DNA from: Neofamilia massiliensis
Lineage (GTDB): Bacteria > Bacillota > Clostridia > Tissierellales > Peptoniphilaceae
Length of the DNA: 64,000 bases
Assembly: GCF_001299475.1 (NCBI RefSeq)
Contig: NZ_CYUJ01000002.1
Coordinates: forward strand, 62,001-126,000
Direction of reading: 5' to 3'
The first letter of the stretch is position 1, and every line of letters starts with the position of its first letter. The translations under genes were made by a program, and so were the position numbers. The notes beneath the pieces are model-generated. The model was not told the origin of the DNA. It worked only from the letters and a program-made list of their open reading frames with translations, and searched no databases. Positions 1 through 9,815 of this stretch are shown here, one piece after another.

Positions 1-100
1 GATTCGTGTATGATTCAAGGGTTTTTAACATGCAAAAAAAGATTTTTAAATTTAACTGAAAACATAGAGAAAAGCAGGGGAAAAAGATTCTTTATACTTA

Positions 101-120
101 AATGCAACTATAGTTGCATT
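101..120. promoter_or_regulatory. 20-bp perfect palindrome, possible repressor operator
   Basis: AATGCAACTATAGTTGCATT is a perfect 20-bp palindrome. It is followed by an AT-rich stretch with a TATAAT-like hexamer near 135-142 and a GAGGAG near 151. The shape resembles operators of MarR-type dimeric repressors, but no regulator gene is visible nearby. The gene it controlled may lie to the left of the window or be lost. Confidence 0.4.
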
Positions 121-361
121 ATGCTAAGAAGTATTATATAATAATCATAGAGGAGTGGAAGTGACTAGATAAAATCAGACGTTTGTATTGAAAGTTTTAT
201 TTTGATATATCTATTTTTATTAGTGTAGTTGATTATATTTAAATTTAATTTATTTTAAGCTGATGTAGGAAAGGTTAATTTGATATATTCTAGTTATGAT
301 AACGTCATTAGGGGTGATATTAATCACGAAAATATGATTTTCTTGAAGATTATATTATTGA

Positions 362-556
362 GAACAAGTATTGAAAAAGACTTGGAAAACTTTTGCTATA
401 GATGGAAGATATTTTTTCTATGGCTTAGAAACTGGAAAAATTTTAGAATGTTTTCTAGATGAATATAAAATGCTAAAAGATTTGCCAAGCCTCAAAGATT
501 TAAATCAGCTGGAGTCTTTATTTTCAAAGTATGAAAATGAAAAATACAGTACATAA
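362..556 (+). pseudogene. Short open frame, possible relic of a radical SAM maturase N-terminus
   Basis: The frame encodes about 61 residues from a TTG at 371 and has no convincing ribosome binding site. Its start (KTWKTFAIDGRYFFYGLETG) aligns by eye with the start of the radical SAM enzyme at 1012 (KTHRLIKNNGKNYIFISDTA). It could be a decayed fragment of a related maturase or a stand-alone leader-binding domain. The rest of 121-730 holds no other supported gene, only AT-rich sequence leading to the precursor at 731. Confidence 0.25.
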
Positions 557-730
557 GTAAGTTAGAACGATGGATTTCAATTTCATCGTTGCAAGAGACA
601 GTATAATGAACCGAAGAATTAGACGAATGTTGTAGTAAAGTTTTTTAAAAAAGCAAGGTTTAGTATTAGCGGGATATTGAGGTCTTATCAAAAGACTTTA
701 ATATAAATCAAACAAAAAGGAGGAACGGAA

Positions 731-898
731 ATGATTAAAGCAATTAATGAAGTAGCAGAAAAAGGTTATTGGGCAGATGCGAATGCTGGAAACTCAAATA
801 TTGATTCAAAGGATATATGTGAATTCTGTGACACTCGTGACAGTTGCACTCTGTGTGATTCAGAATGGTGTTGGCCTTTAGTTAAAGACTGGGTGTAA
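731..898 (+). CDS. Cys-rich RiPP precursor peptide A (55 aa)
   Basis: The peptide is 55 residues long and is preceded by a strong AAAGGAGG ribosome binding site. The N-terminal half (residues 1-29) has no Cys and would act as leader. The C-terminal half holds five Cys (30, 33, 39, 42, 47) interleaved with Asp, Glu, Thr and Trp, in the pattern CEFC...CTLC...CW. It sits directly upstream of a hairpin terminator and a radical SAM/SPASM enzyme. That arrangement matches the Cys-rich peptide/SPASM maturase (ranthipeptide or SCIFF-like) systems, in which thioether bonds are formed. The family assignment is an inference from gene order and composition. The final product, its crosslinks and the cleavage site are unknown. 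Confidence 0.8.
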   Translation: MIKAINEVAEKGYWADANAGNSNIDSKDICEFCDTRDSCTLCDSEWCWPLVKDWV

Positions 899-939
899 AC
901 AATAATTAGCATTATGAAACTAATTATTTGAGTAACCGA

Positions 940-970
940 ATATAGGAGAGAAATCCTCTCCTATATTTTT
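940..970 (+). terminator. Rho-independent terminator/attenuator after precursor A
   Basis: ATATAGGAGAG (940-950) pairs perfectly with CTCTCCTATAT (956-966) and is followed by a T run. It lies between precursor A and its maturase, so most transcripts would stop here and the peptide mRNA would exceed the enzyme mRNA. This is a common layout in RiPP operons. Confidence 0.8.
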
Positions 971-1011
971 ATGTTCTATTCTAATAAATTAAACTATATA
1001 GGAGTTATGAT

Positions 1012-2361
1012 ATGAAAACATTAAAAGTAAAAACTCATAGACTCATTAAAAATAACGGTAAAAATTATATTTTTATATCTGATACAGCATCTCTGTTTGA
1101 AATAGATGACTATGTTAAGAATATGATTAATGAGTCAGATGCATTATTTGCTTATGATAGCGATTCTGAAAAAGATCAGGAAATTATGCAAATTTTGGAT
1201 AAAGCAGGATTTTTTACTGATTCTTTTAAAGAGCCAGATTGGAAATCTAAAATTAATAAGTCACAACCTTCAGCATTAGTTTTAATGTTATCTCAGGATT
1301 GCAATCTGAGATGTAATTATTGTTATGCAGGTGATGGAGAATATTGCAACAAAGGTCTAATGAAAGAATCTACTGCTAAAATGGCGATTGATTATGCTTT
1401 TGATAACTTTACCACAGACAGAATATCAATCATTTTGTTTGGAGGAGAACCTCTTTTAAACAAAAATTTATTTAAATTTTGCGTGGAGTATTCTAAGAAA
1501 AAAGCTGAGAAGTTAGGGAAGGAAGTAGGTTTTAGTACTACTACAAATGCAACTCTTTTAAATACGGAGATCGCTAAATTTATAATCGAGAATAAATTCA
1601 GTGTAACCATCAGCATAGATGGTGATGCAAAAACACATAATCGAAATAGATTCTATGCTAATAAAGAGGGAACATATGATGATGTAGTGTATAATGTAAA
1701 AAACTATTTGGGATTTAAAAATGTAGCTGCAAGAGCGACTCTTACAAAATACAATCCAAAAATAAAAGATGTATACGAGCATCTTTATGGATTGGGATTT
1801 AGATCGATTCATATCTCCCCATCCATTGAATTTATGGATAAAGATGCTTATGATAAGTTAATTATTAGTTACTTGGAACTTATTGATACCTTTGAGAAGA
1901 AACTTAAGTCAAAAGACTATGATTATTGCTTAAGGATGTCTAATATTATGGCATTTCTTAACAGATTGAATAGAGGTGGACTTAGAAGAAAGTTTTGTGG
2001 GGCATGCAATAATATGCTGACAGTCGATATTGACGGATCATTCCATGGATGCCATAGATTTGTTGCTGCACCAGAATTGAGTTACGGAAATATTATGAAT
2101 CATAATGTTATTGAAGATGATAGAAAAAATGGAATGATTGAAGCTCTGATACAAACTCATGATACGGTTTGCCGAGAGTGTTGGATATCAAGTATATGTG
2201 GAGGCGGATGTCCTGCAGAGAATATGTCTTCGAATAAAGATTTAAAAAGACCTTATGATTTAACGTGCAATTATTTGAAAAGTATTATGCCTAAAATAAT
2301 AGAACTATATATCGGATTAAGTAGTGAGGAGAAGCGAATTTTCTTTTATTATGAAAAATAG
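1012..2361 (+). CDS. Radical SAM/SPASM peptide maturase A
   Basis: This 449-aa protein has the radical SAM cluster motif CNLRCNYC (Cys97, Cys101, Cys104) after a roughly 90-residue N-terminal region of the type that binds leader peptides. The C-terminal SPASM domain has Cys-rich auxiliary cluster ligands, including CGAC near residue 325 and CRECW...CGGGC near 390-405. The architecture matches thioether-forming maturases of Cys-rich peptides such as the SCIFF and CcpM families. It would install crosslinks in the peptide encoded at 731 using SAM and [4Fe-4S] clusters in the cytoplasm. An AGGAG lies just upstream of the ATG. The exact subfamily is an inference. Confidence 0.88.
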   Translation: MKTLKVKTHRLIKNNGKNYIFISDTASLFEIDDYVKNMINESDALFAYDSDSEKDQEIMQILDKAGFFTDSFKEPDWKSKINKSQPSALVLMLSQDCNLRCNYCYAGDGEYCNKGLMKESTAKMAIDYAFDNFTTDRISIILFGGEPLLNKNLFKFCVEYSKKKAEKLGKEVGFSTTTNATLLNTEIAKFIIENKFSVTISIDGDAKTHNRNRFYANKEGTYDDVVYNVKNYLGFKNVAARATLTKYNPKIKDVYEHLYGLGFRSIHISPSIEFMDKDAYDKLIISYLELIDTFEKKLKSKDYDYCLRMSNIMAFLNRLNRGGLRRKFCGACNNMLTVDIDGSFHGCHRFVAAPELSYGNIMNHNVIEDDRKNGMIEALIQTHDTVCRECWISSICGGGCPAENMSSNKDLKRPYDLTCNYLKSIMPKIIELYIGLSSEEKRIFFYYEK

Positions 2362-2374
2362 TAGGTGTTCTAAT

Positions 2375-3129
2375 ATGTATAGCACAATATTAAAAACGAT
2401 AAAATGAAATTGGCTGTATAGTGATGAGTATGATTATGAAACAGATATATCTGCAATATTTTATGGCATAAATAGAAGAGATAAATATGCAATAATCATT
2501 AAAGTACATAAGTATGATAATGAAAGTAATAGAACTAATGTAAAATTTAATATAGTGAATAATTCACTATATAATAGAATTAAATATATAAACCAGAGTT
2601 ATATTGATGAACTAAGTGAAAATATAGAAAACCATAATAGTATATCCAGTATAATTCTAGATTCAAGGAATTGTATAGGTGGCAATTTCATGCAAACAAT
2701 TTGCATGATGGATATTTTTTATGGAAGATATAAATTTAGTCTTATAAAAAAGAGGGTACAGACTTGCCTTCTAAAAATCATGATAGCAAATTTTCTAGAA
2801 TTGTATTATTAGTTGGAAAAGGAATTATTTCTGCAGCTGATCCTGTAACAGGAATAAGAGTGAACAATAATAAAAAAGTTGTTATAGGTACTGAAAGCAC
2901 CTTTGGTAAAAATACTGTTCAAAAAACTTTGCATTAGGAATATAATGCTATATATGAACTTAGCGTTTCAAAATTTGAATTTGAGAGCATCATATCTAGT
3001 GGAAACGGTTTTAACCTAAATATAATAGGTAATAGATTTATTCAGGGAGACTATATAGAATTAAACAATATTTCAAATTATTGTATTTCTGACATTAGTA
3101 TTAACATTATAAAAAATATGTGGAGTTAA
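2375..3129 (+). pseudogene. Degraded S41 (C-terminal processing type) peptidase
   Basis: Three broken pieces together read as the catalytic half of an S41 peptidase. The first frame has a stop at 2405-2407 and then continues to SIILDSRNCIGGN (about 2655), like the LDLRxNxGG motif of the family. A frameshift near 2745 moves the reading to a second frame with GKGIISAADP (catalytic Ser region) and VVIGTESTFGKNTVQ, like the GxxTxGKxxxQ motif. A TAG at 2935-2937 interrupts that frame. S41 peptidases accompany Cys-rich peptide maturases in other Firmicutes, so this was probably the leader protease of module A. It is now inactive unless the breaks are sequencing errors. Confidence 0.75.
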
Positions 3130-3161
3130 ATTTTATAACTACGGGATTTGGAGGAAGAAAT

Positions 3162-3866
3162 ATGATTCGATTAGAAAACGTAAGCAAATCATACGCCGAT
3201 AAGATGATTTTGGAAAATATTAATTTCGAGGTTGAACAAGGAGATCGAGTAGTTATCTTAGGGAAGAGCGGTAGTGGTAAGACAACGCTTTTAAATATTA
3301 TAGCAACGATAGATTCTAATTATTCCGGGAATGTTTATCTTTTTAATAACTATTTGAGAAAATTAAAAAATTCTGATATAGCTGAGTTGCGTAGAGATCA
3401 ATTAGGGTTTATCTTTCAAGATTTTGGACTATTGGAGAATTTTAATATTGAAGAAAACATATTATTACCAAGTAGAAGTGCTGGAAAGGATATTAAAAAA
3501 GATGAATATTTTAACAAACTTATAGATGTGTTAAATATCGAGAATTTATTAAAAAGGTATCCATCAGAATTATCTGGTGGAGAAAAGCAGAGAGCTGCTA
3601 TTGCAAGAGCGATTATAAAAAAACCAAAATTAGTGGTAGCTGATGAAATTACATCTGCACTTGATATTTATACATCTAAGGAGCTCATTATCTATCTAGA
3701 TGATGTCGTTACAAAATTTAATATAACTTTATTAATGGTAACACATGATCTTGAAGTTGCTAGAGTATGTAATAAAGTATATTTTATTAGACATGGACAT
3801 CTTATAGAATTAGATAATTTAAACAGTGCAGAAAAACTATTTTATCAAGAGAGTAATGAGGGATAA
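3162..3866 (+). CDS. ABC transporter ATP-binding protein (BceA/LolD-like)
   Basis: This 234-aa ATPase has Walker A (GKSGSGKTT), the Q-loop (FIFQDFGLLENF), the signature LSGGEKQR and Walker B (LVVADE). The start at 3162 is chosen because TTTGGAGGAAG lies just upstream; a GTG at 3120 would extend it without a ribosome binding site. It pairs with the FtsX-like permease that overlaps its 3' end. Such pairs export peptides or protect against antimicrobial peptides. Here it may export peptide A or give self-immunity. Confidence 0.9.
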   Translation: MIRLENVSKSYADKMILENINFEVEQGDRVVILGKSGSGKTTLLNIIATIDSNYSGNVYLFNNYLRKLKNSDIAELRRDQLGFIFQDFGLLENFNIEENILLPSRSAGKDIKKDEYFNKLIDVLNIENLLKRYPSELSGGEKQRAAIARAIIKKPKLVVADEITSALDIYTSKELIIYLDDVVTKFNITLLMVTHDLEVARVCNKVYFIRHGHLIELDNLNSAEKLFYQESNEG

Positions 3867-5787
3867 TATGATAGGGCAAGGAGGTAATAAAAATTATCAT
3901 TATATGTTTAGTATGTCGTTAATTTTTATGTTCTTTTATGCTGTCTTAATTTTGAGCAATAGTGAAGGAATATACGAATTGGCAGAAAATATGGAAAATA
4001 TGAAAGTATTCTTTTCAGTTATATTTGTTGTTTCATTTCTTGTAACAATTAAATTTGCCATTGATGGAATAACACAAGTCATTATAAGGGAAAGAGAAAA
4101 ATTAGGTATATATTCTTTAGCCGGAAATAGAATTGCCTTTTTGGCTCGTATGATAAACGTCAACTTATTAGAAAGTTTTTTTATTGCATCAATTATCGGT
4201 GTGATTTTAGGTACTATATATAGTCATTGTATTGTCATACTTTTAGAATTAATATTTGAAATATCTAATATAGAGATAGATATAATAGGATTTAAAACTT
4301 TTACGGAGTATATTTTACTGCTGCTTATGATTTTGTGTACTAACTATTTGGTTGCATATATTATTTTAAAGAGAAAGGATGTTAAGGATTTAATATATTA
4401 TGAAAATATTTTAAAGGTTGAAGATTCGATTTTAAGAGACAACAATCTTTTTAGATACTCCGTTATTACAGCTGGAATACTAGCTTTAACAGTTTTTTTT
4501 ATTTTTTTAATTACAAAAAATATACAATATGATATTACAATATATTATATTATGGCGAGCTTAATATCTTGTTCTTTTCTTATATATAGATTAACCAAGA
4601 TGATTATTTTAACAAGATTAAATAAAAATGTAAAATTTTCATCTAAAAATTTTTTTAAATATGTTTTTTCGCAAGAAGTTATACGAAATTGGAAAAAATA
4701 TTACAGGAATCAGTGCTTATCAACGACGATTCTTTGTTTATCGTGCTTATTTTTATTTGGTTCATTGACGATTGGATATTCATATAAAGAAAATATAGCT
4801 AAAGAAGCCCCATTTGATCTGGCTGTATCAGTAGATGCCAAGAGTGTCGACTTTAGTAATGTGAAAGATAAAATTGATTTTAATAACGTAAATTATAAGA
4901 TTGAATACAAGGTATACTCAAACGAAGATTTAAAAAAATATAATTTACCTACACAGTGTATAAAATTAAGCGATTATAATTATTTACGTAAAATGTTGAA
5001 TAAAGACCCAATCAATTTATCTGATTATCAATACTTAGTGCAAGTAGAGGATATGATTATTGAAAAAAGGATAAAGGATGAAGTTAAAAATAATCAAATT
5101 AGCATCAATAACAAAGACTTTTATATGGCTGAAAGTATTCAAAATTTTCCATTTCTACAATGTAATATAAATGGAAAATTTGAGTTATTAGTATTTAATG
5201 ATGAAGTAATTAATGACATGCAACTTCCTGTAAAGAGGAATGTTATGATGGTAAGTTTCAAAAATCAGCCGAAAGCTCAATTAAAAAATGAACTATATAA
5301 GACTTTAAATTCTTCAACTAATTTAGTCATGGATAATGAAAAAGAGCATATAACAATTAAAGTTGTCTTGAAAGAGTGGAGTAGACTAAATGGTCTGGTT
5401 GGGTTATCGATATTAACTATTTTTGGAGTTTTTATGGCGTCGATTTTGATATTGATCGCTATTAATAATATCGCTTTTTATAGCATTAAAAATTTAGACA
5501 AAATCTATATAGAAAATAAAATATATTTTGATTTAGGATGGAGTCTTGAACAGATTAGTCAATATAATGCGTTTAGGAACAAGGCGTTCTTTATAAATGC
5601 TACCGAAATGATATTGCTAAGTTTGGTTACTGGGACTGTATCAATGTATTATTTTACAAATCAATATTTAGATAATGATATGTACATATTTGCATTTGCT
5701 ACGATTTCATTGTTATTATATTTGTTAATCATGTTTGTATATAATATAAGTCTAAATAGAATTTTATGTAACAAAATATATGAGTAG
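3826..5787 (+). CDS. ABC transporter permease (FtsX/BceB-like)
   Basis: The protein is about 650 aa with membrane segments near the N-terminus, several in the middle, a large extracytoplasmic domain around residues 330-510, and three segments at the end. This is the layout of BceB-type FtsX permeases. The N-terminal stretch FIKRVMRDNM before the first membrane segment fits the family and supports a start at or near GTG 3826, overlapping the ATPase gene. ATG 3856 and ATG 3868, the latter behind GAGGG and just after the ATPase stop, are real alternatives. A role in export of, or resistance to, the module A peptide is inferred from position. Confidence 0.85.
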   Translation: MQKNYFIKRVMRDNMIGQGGNKNYHYMFSMSLIFMFFYAVLILSNSEGIYELAENMENMKVFFSVIFVVSFLVTIKFAIDGITQVIIREREKLGIYSLAGNRIAFLARMINVNLLESFFIASIIGVILGTIYSHCIVILLELIFEISNIEIDIIGFKTFTEYILLLLMILCTNYLVAYIILKRKDVKDLIYYENILKVEDSILRDNNLFRYSVITAGILALTVFFIFLITKNIQYDITIYYIMASLISCSFLIYRLTKMIILTRLNKNVKFSSKNFFKYVFSQEVIRNWKKYYRNQCLSTTILCLSCLFLFGSLTIGYSYKENIAKEAPFDLAVSVDAKSVDFSNVKDKIDFNNVNYKIEYKVYSNEDLKKYNLPTQCIKLSDYNYLRKMLNKDPINLSDYQYLVQVEDMIIEKRIKDEVKNNQISINNKDFYMAESIQNFPFLQCNINGKFELLVFNDEVINDMQLPVKRNVMMVSFKNQPKAQLKNELYKTLNSSTNLVMDNEKEHITIKVVLKEWSRLNGLVGLSILTIFGVFMASILILIAINNIAFYSIKNLDKIYIENKIYFDLGWSLEQISQYNAFRNKAFFINATEMILLSLVTGTVSMYYFTNQYLDNDMYIFAFATISLLLYLLIMFVYNISLNRILCNKIYE

Positions 5788-5802
5788 AGTAGGGAGTAGC
5801 TA

Positions 5803-7443
5803 ATGTTTGTTGATATAATAAAAGAATTTAAAAAATTTAAAAAAGAGCAAATATTATGCTTTTTGTTTTCCTTTATAAATATCGCATTAATGTTATTGCT
5901 CCCATATACCTTAAAAATGATAGTTGATAAAGGTATAGCTGCTAAAAATCAAGAGGTCTTATTAACTTGGACTGCTTTGTATATTATTATGGTCTTTTTT
6001 CAACATATTTTTGAGTATTTAGCTAATATAAATAGGGTTAAATTAAAGAAAGAGTATTTGATAAATAAAAGAACGCTTATACTAAACAGAATTAAGAATA
6101 TTCAAGGGAACGTTCTAAAAGACTACAGCACGGGTAAGATAGTTAATATCATTAGTGATGATTTAGAACAAATAGGTGCATCATTTACAACTATCTTTTT
6201 TGAACTTTTTAAAAATGTTTTAATGGGTTCTATAGCGGCTATATTTTTATTTAGAATGAACACTCTACTTTTTATGGCTGTTATACTATTACAGCTTGTG
6301 ATAGTATCTATTAACAATAAGCTATCTCGTAAAGTGCAAGATAAGACAAAAGTTTTTATTAAACAAAAAGATACAAATAAACAGGTTTTATATGATTTTA
6401 TTAGCGATATTGAAAATATTGTATTATCAAATGAATGTGAATATTATGCTAAGCGTTCATTGAAAGAGGAGATATGTACACAAAATAAATTTATTGATGC
6501 TATGAATTTATCATTTTTAAATGCGTTTTCTGGAAAATTTGTTAGTGCTATTTCACAGATTATTATTTGGTTTATTGGTGGGATTCTCGTTATAAAATCA
6601 CTTATGTCATTTGGAGAAATTATAGCTTTTATGTCGTATTCTTCTATGCTTTTAGGACCTATTTTAGGATTAACTAATATGAATTATGAAATTAGGTCTA
6701 CTCTCATTTCTTTAGAGAGAGTAAACAATTTTGAACTTGCACTAGATAATTCCATAAATGCAAAAGAACAAATTCATACTGTTGAAACAATTGATTATAA
6801 TAGTGTTAAGTTCAACTATGGTGAGTCAAAAAATATACTAAATAATATAAACTTACATTTTCAAAAAGGAAAAAAATACGGTATCATTGGGAAAAGTGGT
6901 ACAGGAAAAACTACTCTATTGAAGCTTCTATTAGGGTTCTGGAATGCAGAAGATGGAGAACTTAGAGTGAATAATATAAATATAAAATATATAGATAAAT
7001 TTTCGATAAGAGATAGAATTTCACTTGTCACACAAGAAATTATTATCCCTAAAGTCAGCATTAAATCATATCTAACGCTTGATAATAATGTTGAAGAAAG
7101 AATAATCTATAAAGTTTTGGATGATGTTAATTTACTCAGTAAAATAAATCAATTAGATAACGGAATTAATTCGGTTATAGGATCAGAGTTTTCTATGTCA
7201 GTTGGAGAAAAACAAAGATTATGTTTGGCAAAGGCATTACTTAAAGATAAGGATGTATTGATATTAGACGAGTTTACATCTAATATGGATATGGTTAATG
7301 AAGAAGAAATTATTAAGAATATTGTTACTAAATTCAATAACAAAATAATCATAGTAATTACACATAGATTTAAAGTTTTAGAATATTGCGATATTGTTTA
7401 TGAAAGTAAAGGAGATTATTTTGATATGATTTCATATAAATAA
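5803..7443 (+). CDS. ABC exporter, fused membrane and ATPase domains
   Basis: This 546-aa protein has an N-terminal six-helix exporter domain (about residues 1-300) and a C-terminal ATPase. The ATPase has Walker A GKSGTGKTT, signature SVGEKQR and Walker B VLILDEFTS followed by the H-loop THR. It has no N-terminal C39 peptidase domain, so leader removal would need a separate protease. The start follows a GGGAG. It is the same length as the exporter at 8159, and the two may work as a heterodimer or serve modules A and B separately. The cargo is unproven. Confidence 0.88.
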   Translation: MFVDIIKEFKKFKKEQILCFLFSFINIALMLLLPYTLKMIVDKGIAAKNQEVLLTWTALYIIMVFFQHIFEYLANINRVKLKKEYLINKRTLILNRIKNIQGNVLKDYSTGKIVNIISDDLEQIGASFTTIFFELFKNVLMGSIAAIFLFRMNTLLFMAVILLQLVIVSINNKLSRKVQDKTKVFIKQKDTNKQVLYDFISDIENIVLSNECEYYAKRSLKEEICTQNKFIDAMNLSFLNAFSGKFVSAISQIIIWFIGGILVIKSLMSFGEIIAFMSYSSMLLGPILGLTNMNYEIRSTLISLERVNNFELALDNSINAKEQIHTVETIDYNSVKFNYGESKNILNNINLHFQKGKKYGIIGKSGTGKTTLLKLLLGFWNAEDGELRVNNINIKYIDKFSIRDRISLVTQEIIIPKVSIKSYLTLDNNVEERIIYKVLDDVNLLSKINQLDNGINSVIGSEFSMSVGEKQRLCLAKALLKDKDVLILDEFTSNMDMVNEEEIIKNIVTKFNNKIIIVITHRFKVLEYCDIVYESKGDYFDMISYK

Positions 7444-7552
7444 TAAATTAATAGGAGATGTTCATCCTATGTGTAAGATTATTTTTAGTTAAAACTTGGA
7501 TAATAAAATTAAGCTAGACATATTTAAATGATAAAAATTAAAGATTTAAGTA

Positions 7553-7583
7553 AGCATACAAGCATATCAGAATCTTGTATGCT
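7553..7583 (+). terminator. Hairpin, possible terminator
   Basis: AGCATACAAG (7553-7562) is perfectly complementary to CTTGTATGCT (7574-7583) and is followed by TATTTATTTTA. The T-rich tail is broken, so termination is likely but not certain. It would end the module A transcript. Confidence 0.45.
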
Positions 7584-7691
7584 TATTTATTTTACTCAAA
7601 ATTACCCAACTTGTCCTAAGGAATATAGAGGAAAGAAAATTAAGGTAAAAAATAGATCTGATTTCTTTGCCTGTGATATAGGAGGTGGAGT

Positions 7692-7945
7692 ATGAAAGTA
7701 AAAAAGCTTGAAGGTAGACAAGAAATTATAAAGACTGAATATTTGGAAAGAGATTTAAAGGCAGAGCTTAATTTCTATCTATCGGATAAATTCATTCAAG
7801 ATCTCTTTTTTTAGATGAAATTAGCCTTGAAGAATATAGGAAAATTAGAAGAGAAAACAATAAAAAATTCAGACCGATTCTAAATCTATATAATAAAATA
7901 TGTAAGATTTACCTGAATAAGATTTTTTATAGCATCTTAAACTAG
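7692..7945 (+). pseudogene. Broken SHOCT-like small protein of mobile elements
   Basis: After GGAGGTGG there is an ATG frame beginning MKVKKLEGRQEIIKTEYLER that stops at 7812-7814. The continuation in another frame (DEISLEEYRKIRRENN) to 7945 completes a small SHOCT-type protein. Proteins of this kind are commonly found near serine recombinases in Clostridia elements. A base change in the run of T around 7805-7812 explains the break. The flanking DNA (7450-7690 and 7946-8158) holds no other gene that I can support. Confidence 0.5.
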
Positions 7946-8158
7946 GTTACATAATTTATAATATTATTACTAAAAGTCGTATCTTTTTAATTTACAATAG
8001 AAATTAATATTTGCATGTTTACGGGGAAAAGTGATAAACTAATAGTAACAAAGTATGTTTAAAGCTATGTTAAAGATTTGAAAAATTAAATTTGATTTAT
8101 TAAGTTTTGGTGGATATAGGCTCTATATGTAAATATGTTTTGTAAGGAGGGTATTTAT

Positions 8159-9799
8159 TTGAGAACTTTTATAAAAAAAATATCAAAAATTGTAAATATA
8201 GATAAAAAGGAGTACTTATATAATCAATTATTATGTTTTTTTTGTCTTATAACGTATACTGCTTCTTCTATTATTTTCCCGAGTTTTTTAAGTAAAATTG
8301 TTGATATTGGTATTGCTAAAAACGATTTTCATGCTATTTTAAAATATTCTTTAGAAATGTTGTTATGTGGTGTTATCATGGTAATTTTTTATTACTATCA
8401 GAGAGTATTTTTTTTCAGATTTGGAAATAAAATTGTTTTAGATACAAGAAAAAAAATATATGAAAAATTATGTAATGTGAACATTTTTTTTTGGAACAAA
8501 CATAAAGTCGGTGATATTTTAACTATTCTTGATAGTGATTTAGATAAATTACAGGAACTTTTGACTTCAAATATAAGTGAGTTAATTGTAAACTTGATTT
8601 TGGCGATAGGAATAGCTTCATATATAATAATATTAAATATAAAAATAGGTGTATTTGTTATTGCTTTAGCTGTAATTTTTGCTATAATTCAGAAATTGAT
8701 TTCCAATAAAAGTAAAGAAGAAATGAGAATCTTTAGAGAAATAATAGGGGATTTCAACTCATATAGTACTGAAACCATTAATAATATGATGTCTTTACAG
8801 ATGACTGGTAAAGTAAGCTATATAAAAAAAACATATTCTAATAAGTGTAATATATTATCATTGAGAGGGTTACGACTTACAAAAATTTTAAGTATGGTAA
8901 GTGTTACTGGGACATCTTTTAATATACTAGCTATTATTTTAGTATTATTTATTGGCGCTTTAGATGTTTCTGATGGCTTACTTTCTGTTGGTTTGCTTTT
9001 CAGTATGACAATATATGTCCAACGATTATATTCTCCGATTGTAACTCTTGGGAATCTCTTTGTCAAAATTAGAAATTTTTCTCCGATTCTTGAAAACATA
9101 TACGATTTGGTTTCTAATGAGAACATAATTGTTCAAGGTTCTTATAAATCGCAACTTCCTTTAACAGGGAAAATCGAATTTAAAAAAGTATCGTTTTCAT
9201 ATAACGGTGAAGATTATGTTATTAAAAATTTTTCTGAGCATTTGAACCCAGGAGATATAGTTGGAATTGTAGGAGAGAATGGAAGCGGAAAGACAACAAT
9301 ATGCAGACTTTTAACCAAGTTATGTGATGTTACTGAAGGTTCAATTGAACTAGATGGTATAAACTTAAATGATATAGAAACTGATTATTTACGAACACAA
9401 ATAGGAGTCATGACTCAAGATAGTTTCATACTAACTGAGGAATTCAATGAATTTTTAAATAATAAACAAAATGCAATTTTACTTCAAAAATATATAAACT
9501 CAATGAACTTTTCTAACTCAGGTATTAATATAACAGAGTCTGGATTTGAGATCAAAGAGAATAAGTTAAACATATCTGGTGGAGAGGCAAAAAAATTAGC
9601 TTTATATAAATTGTATTTAGAGAACAAACCTATCTGTATATTGGATGAACCTACAGCTTTTCTAGATTCTGTCAGTGAAGAGATTATGATTGATTTTATA
9701 AATAACTATTTCAAGGGAAAGACTCTTATTATAATAACACATAAACCAGAGATTTTACGTTTATGTACGAAGATTTTAAAGTTAACTGAAAAATCATGA
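8159..9799 (+). CDS. ABC exporter, fused membrane and ATPase domains
   Basis: The start is the TTG at 8159, eight bases after AAGGAGG; an upstream ATG at 8135 would place the ribosome binding site inside the gene. The resulting protein is 546 aa, the same length as the exporter at 5803. It has about six N-terminal membrane helices and an ATPase domain with Walker A GENGSGKTT, signature ISGGEAKK and Walker B CILDEPTA. No peptidase domain is fused. It directly precedes the module B enzymes with only 16 bases between genes, so it is the likely exporter of peptide B. Confidence 0.88.
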   Translation: MRTFIKKISKIVNIDKKEYLYNQLLCFFCLITYTASSIIFPSFLSKIVDIGIAKNDFHAILKYSLEMLLCGVIMVIFYYYQRVFFFRFGNKIVLDTRKKIYEKLCNVNIFFWNKHKVGDILTILDSDLDKLQELLTSNISELIVNLILAIGIASYIIILNIKIGVFVIALAVIFAIIQKLISNKSKEEMRIFREIIGDFNSYSTETINNMMSLQMTGKVSYIKKTYSNKCNILSLRGLRLTKILSMVSVTGTSFNILAIILVLFIGALDVSDGLLSVGLLFSMTIYVQRLYSPIVTLGNLFVKIRNFSPILENIYDLVSNENIIVQGSYKSQLPLTGKIEFKKVSFSYNGEDYVIKNFSEHLNPGDIVGIVGENGSGKTTICRLLTKLCDVTEGSIELDGINLNDIETDYLRTQIGVMTQDSFILTEEFNEFLNNKQNAILLQKYINSMNFSNSGINITESGFEIKENKLNISGGEAKKLALYKLYLENKPICILDEPTAFLDSVSEEIMIDFINNYFKGKTLIIITHKPEILRLCTKILKLTEKS

Positions 9800-9815
9800 G
9801 TGGAGGTATAAGTCT

